Below are positions 62,443-64,000 of a stretch of DNA of 64,000 bases, one piece after another. The notes under the pieces were generated by a model. That model saw only the letters and a list, made by a program, of their open reading frames with translations. It was not told the DNA's origin and made no database searches. Made by a program: the position numbers and the translations under genes. This stretch comes from Spirosoma luteum DSM 19990 (GTDB lineage Bacteria; Bacteroidota; Bacteroidia; Cytophagales; Spirosomataceae). The DNA is taken from NCBI RefSeq assembly GCF_000374065.1, contig NZ_KB893267.1, forward strand, positions 191-64,190, written 5' to 3'. Numbering within the stretch: the stretch's first letter is position 1; every line of letters starts with the position of its first letter.

Positions 62443-63093
62443 GTGAAAAGAAGAACCTTCCTCTGCGCCTCCATACTCAGTGTAGCCGGTGCAGTCAAAG
62501 CATTAGCCACACCTGTCAGTTTTCTGCCCTTACAACAGCAATGGCTAGCTAAGTACCTGGTCGCCGTTGGCGCTCATCCGGTAAATCATTGGCTGGCACC
62601 GGATCAGGACCTGAACAGGCAGCTACAGACCGCTTCGGCTTCGTTTTTAAAATCAGGCTATCGGGCCTTAGGTACCACACACTACTATTGTAATAACGAC
62701 CAGGTTGCTGTTTTTCCTCTGGCGCTGCATGCACCGGAGACGGGTATGATTGATCTGGCTGTTTTATTTTTTACAAAAAATACTGCCACCCACAGCTGGA
62801 AATATACCCATACGTTTTCGGGCTTTGATCTGGAGGCTGTAGGCAAGGTTATGGAGCGGCTCGGTATGCCGACCCATGAGCAGCAAGCCATTGATCGGTT
62901 CGTACCGGTATATCAAGTGCCTCATCAGAGACGGCCTTTTACCTTTCAGACTGCTGCAGGGATGCTTCAACTGAAAGTAATCCTGGAATCGCAGGAAACC
63001 TGGCTGGATGTAAAAGTAGTCGAAGACCGTACTACTTTGCTGGATTCTCGTTTCATTTCTAGGCATACCCTACATAACACCACAGTAGTGTGA
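62443..63093 (+). CDS. Secreted hypothetical protein upstream of the collar genes
   Basis: GTG start at 62443; 216 residues. The N-terminus KRRTFLCASILSVAGAVKAL is a signal peptide with a twin-Arg-like KRRTFL, possibly Tat. The mature part alternates strands and loops with several aromatic residues (YCNNDQVAVFPLALH, NTATHSWKYTHTFSGFDLEA) and ends with VKVVEDRTTLLDS. No family was recognised. The collar gene begins 33 bp downstream on the same strand, so it is probably part of the same unit. It lies between the APS kinase and the collar genes. Confidence 0.65.
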   Translation: MKRRTFLCASILSVAGAVKALATPVSFLPLQQQWLAKYLVAVGAHPVNHWLAPDQDLNRQLQTASASFLKSGYRALGTTHYYCNNDQVAVFPLALHAPETGMIDLAVLFFTKNTATHSWKYTHTFSGFDLEAVGKVMERLGMPTHEQQAIDRFVPVYQVPHQRRPFTFQTAAGMLQLKVILESQETWLDVKVVEDRTTLLDSRFISRHTLHNTTVV

Positions 63094-63125
63094 CAAATCA
63101 ACTATAACCTAAATACTTTGAAATC

Positions 63126-63641
63126 ATGGCTGAACCTTTTCTTTCGGAAATACGCATGGTGAGCTTCGAGTTTGCTCCTAAAGGGTGGGCCCTCACCAAC
63201 GGGCAACTCCTGCCAATTAACCAAAATCAGGCTTTGTTTTCTCTGCTGGGTACTACTTATGGCGGAGACGGTCGGGTTAACTTTGCCTTGCCGGACTTTC
63301 GCGGACGCACGCCCATTCACGTCGGAAGCGGGCATACCCTGGGCGAACGGGGAGGGGAACAGGCGCATACGGTCTCCATTGCCGAAATGCCCACCCATAC
63401 CCACGCGCTCCAGGCCGTAGTTCCCGCCGACCCCATTACCAACGTAAACAACCCGGGGGGGGCATTTCTGGCTACCTCTGCTCCTACTACCCTCTACCAA
63501 TCGGGTAGTGCCCAACTGGTAGCCACGGCTTCTAATACGGTAACTAGCACCGGAAGCAGTCAAGCGCATCTTAATATGCAGCCATTTCTGACGCTTACCT
63601 TCTGCATAGCCCTGCAGGGTATATTCCCTAGTCGTAACTAG
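63126..63641 (+). CDS. Phage tail-collar domain protein (MdpB-like)
   Basis: A 171-residue protein. The collar domain (about 6-62) is complete: FLSEIRMVSFEFAPKGWALT, NGQLLPINQNQALFSLLGTT, YGGDGRVNFALPDFRGRTPI. The middle (about 75-95) has the usual His-rich HTVSIAEMPTHTHALQ segment. The end reads HLNMQPFLTLTFCIALQGIF. Such proteins occur as phage fibre ends and as free-standing chromosomal genes in many bacteria, including cyanobacterial MdpB-type proteins. No capsid, terminase or tail-tube gene is near, so a complete phage is not indicated here. Confidence 0.9.
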   Translation: MAEPFLSEIRMVSFEFAPKGWALTNGQLLPINQNQALFSLLGTTYGGDGRVNFALPDFRGRTPIHVGSGHTLGERGGEQAHTVSIAEMPTHTHALQAVVPADPITNVNNPGGAFLATSAPTTLYQSGSAQLVATASNTVTSTGSSQAHLNMQPFLTLTFCIALQGIFPSRN

Positions 63642-63679
63642 TATCGGTTGATTTTTCAAACAAAAAAGAACCTAAAAAA

Positions 63680-64000
63680 ATGGCGCAACCTTACGTTGGT
63701 GAAATCAGGATGTTCGCGGGCAATTTTGCGCCCGCCGGATGGATGTTTTGTGAAGGGCAGCTCTTACCTATTGCCGAAAACGAAACGCTCTTTCAGCTAA
63801 TCGGCACTACCTATGGGGGCGACGGGCAAAGTACCTTTGCGCTACCAGACATGAGGGGTCGGCTACCCGTACATCAGGGTAGTGGTTTTGTACTGGCCGA
63901 AACGGGCGGAGCTGAAGAAGTTACGCTTACTGTCAATCAGATACCTGCCCACTCGCATCCATTTCTAGCCACTACGTCGGCAGCTGATTCACCCAACCCG
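63680..64000 (+). CDS. Second tail-collar domain protein (partial, runs off the window)
   Basis: The ATG at 63680 opens a frame of 107 codons that is not closed at the window end. It reads MAQPYVGEIRMFAGNFAPAG, then WMFCEGQLLPIAENETLFQL, IGTTYGGDGQSTFALPDMRG and RLPVHQGSG, the collar fold again, then IPAHSHPFLATTSA. It is a paralogue of the preceding gene, 38 bp away on the same strand. Tandem sets of such genes are common in Bacteroidota; a third copy may lie beyond the window. Confidence 0.88.
   Translation, partial: MAQPYVGEIRMFAGNFAPAGWMFCEGQLLPIAENETLFQLIGTTYGGDGQSTFALPDMRGRLPVHQGSGFVLAETGGAEEVTLTVNQIPAHSHPFLATTSAADSPNP

Noticed and set aside
63126-64000. Prophage
   Set aside because: Collar-domain genes alone, with no terminase, capsid, portal or integrase nearby in the window, do not make a phage.

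Overview
The window looks like chromosomal DNA of an aerobic, Gram-negative member of the Bacteroidota, most likely Cytophagales and close to Spirosoma. This is an inference from gene content: FGE-type sulfatase activation, a 7TM-DISM histidine kinase, many lipoproteins and beta-barrels, DUF2911, DUF4174 and tail-collar proteins. Promoter-like TAnnTTTG boxes and the general lack of strong Shine-Dalgarno sites support it. No rRNA, tRNA or CRISPR array was found.

Layout. 1-170: the 5' end of an IS200/IS605 element. 271-2525: redox genes (OsmC-like, Fe-S/CDGSH protein, flavin disulfide oxidoreductase-like). 2752-6711: a minus-strand group of a cytosolic S8 peptidase, a degenerate ATP-grasp-like protein and a true ATP-grasp protein broken by one in-frame amber codon. 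7018-9884: a broken histidine-kinase remnant, a pirin-like protein and an ABC-F ATPase. 9980-16331: a formylglycine-generating enzyme with two Cys-type sulfatases, an HNH nuclease pair and a DMT permease. 16425-22146: envelope proteins, a serine hydrolase, an ABM protein, a decayed AraC gene and a sterol-desaturase-like enzyme. 22263-25788: a heterodimeric ABC exporter whose catalytic half is frameshifted in its Walker A.

25864-28243 is an AT-rich, island-like segment with a three-gene toxin / HTH antitoxin / SecB-like chaperone (TAC) operon. 28244-40295: Omp85-like protein, sugar MFS and PfkB kinase, secreted S8, M1 and S9 peptidases, lgt, yidD and a GroES-like protein. 40493-52985: histidine kinase, acyl-CoA dehydrogenase, FAD monooxygenase, an AddB-like nuclease, miaE and a lipoprotein MsrA. 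53171-56215: three co-directional genes, two coiled-coil proteins and a membrane-anchored Ppx/GppA-like protein, separated by inverted repeats. 56303-57445: a Tat-signal aminotransferase.

57941 to the window end is the most unusual region. A PhyH-type dioxygenase (frameshifted), a HEAGH protein, a sulfotransferase and an Asp/Asn beta-hydroxylase-like protein form a minus-strand run. Divergent to it are an APS kinase, a secreted unknown and two tandem tail-collar proteins, the second cut by the window end. The simplest model is oxidative hydroxylation plus PAPS-dependent sulfation of some product, possibly the collar proteins. At least three otherwise full-length genes here carry a single lesion (amber at 3530-3532, frameshift near 22860, frameshift near 58290). 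Either the strain is decaying or the assembly contains errors.
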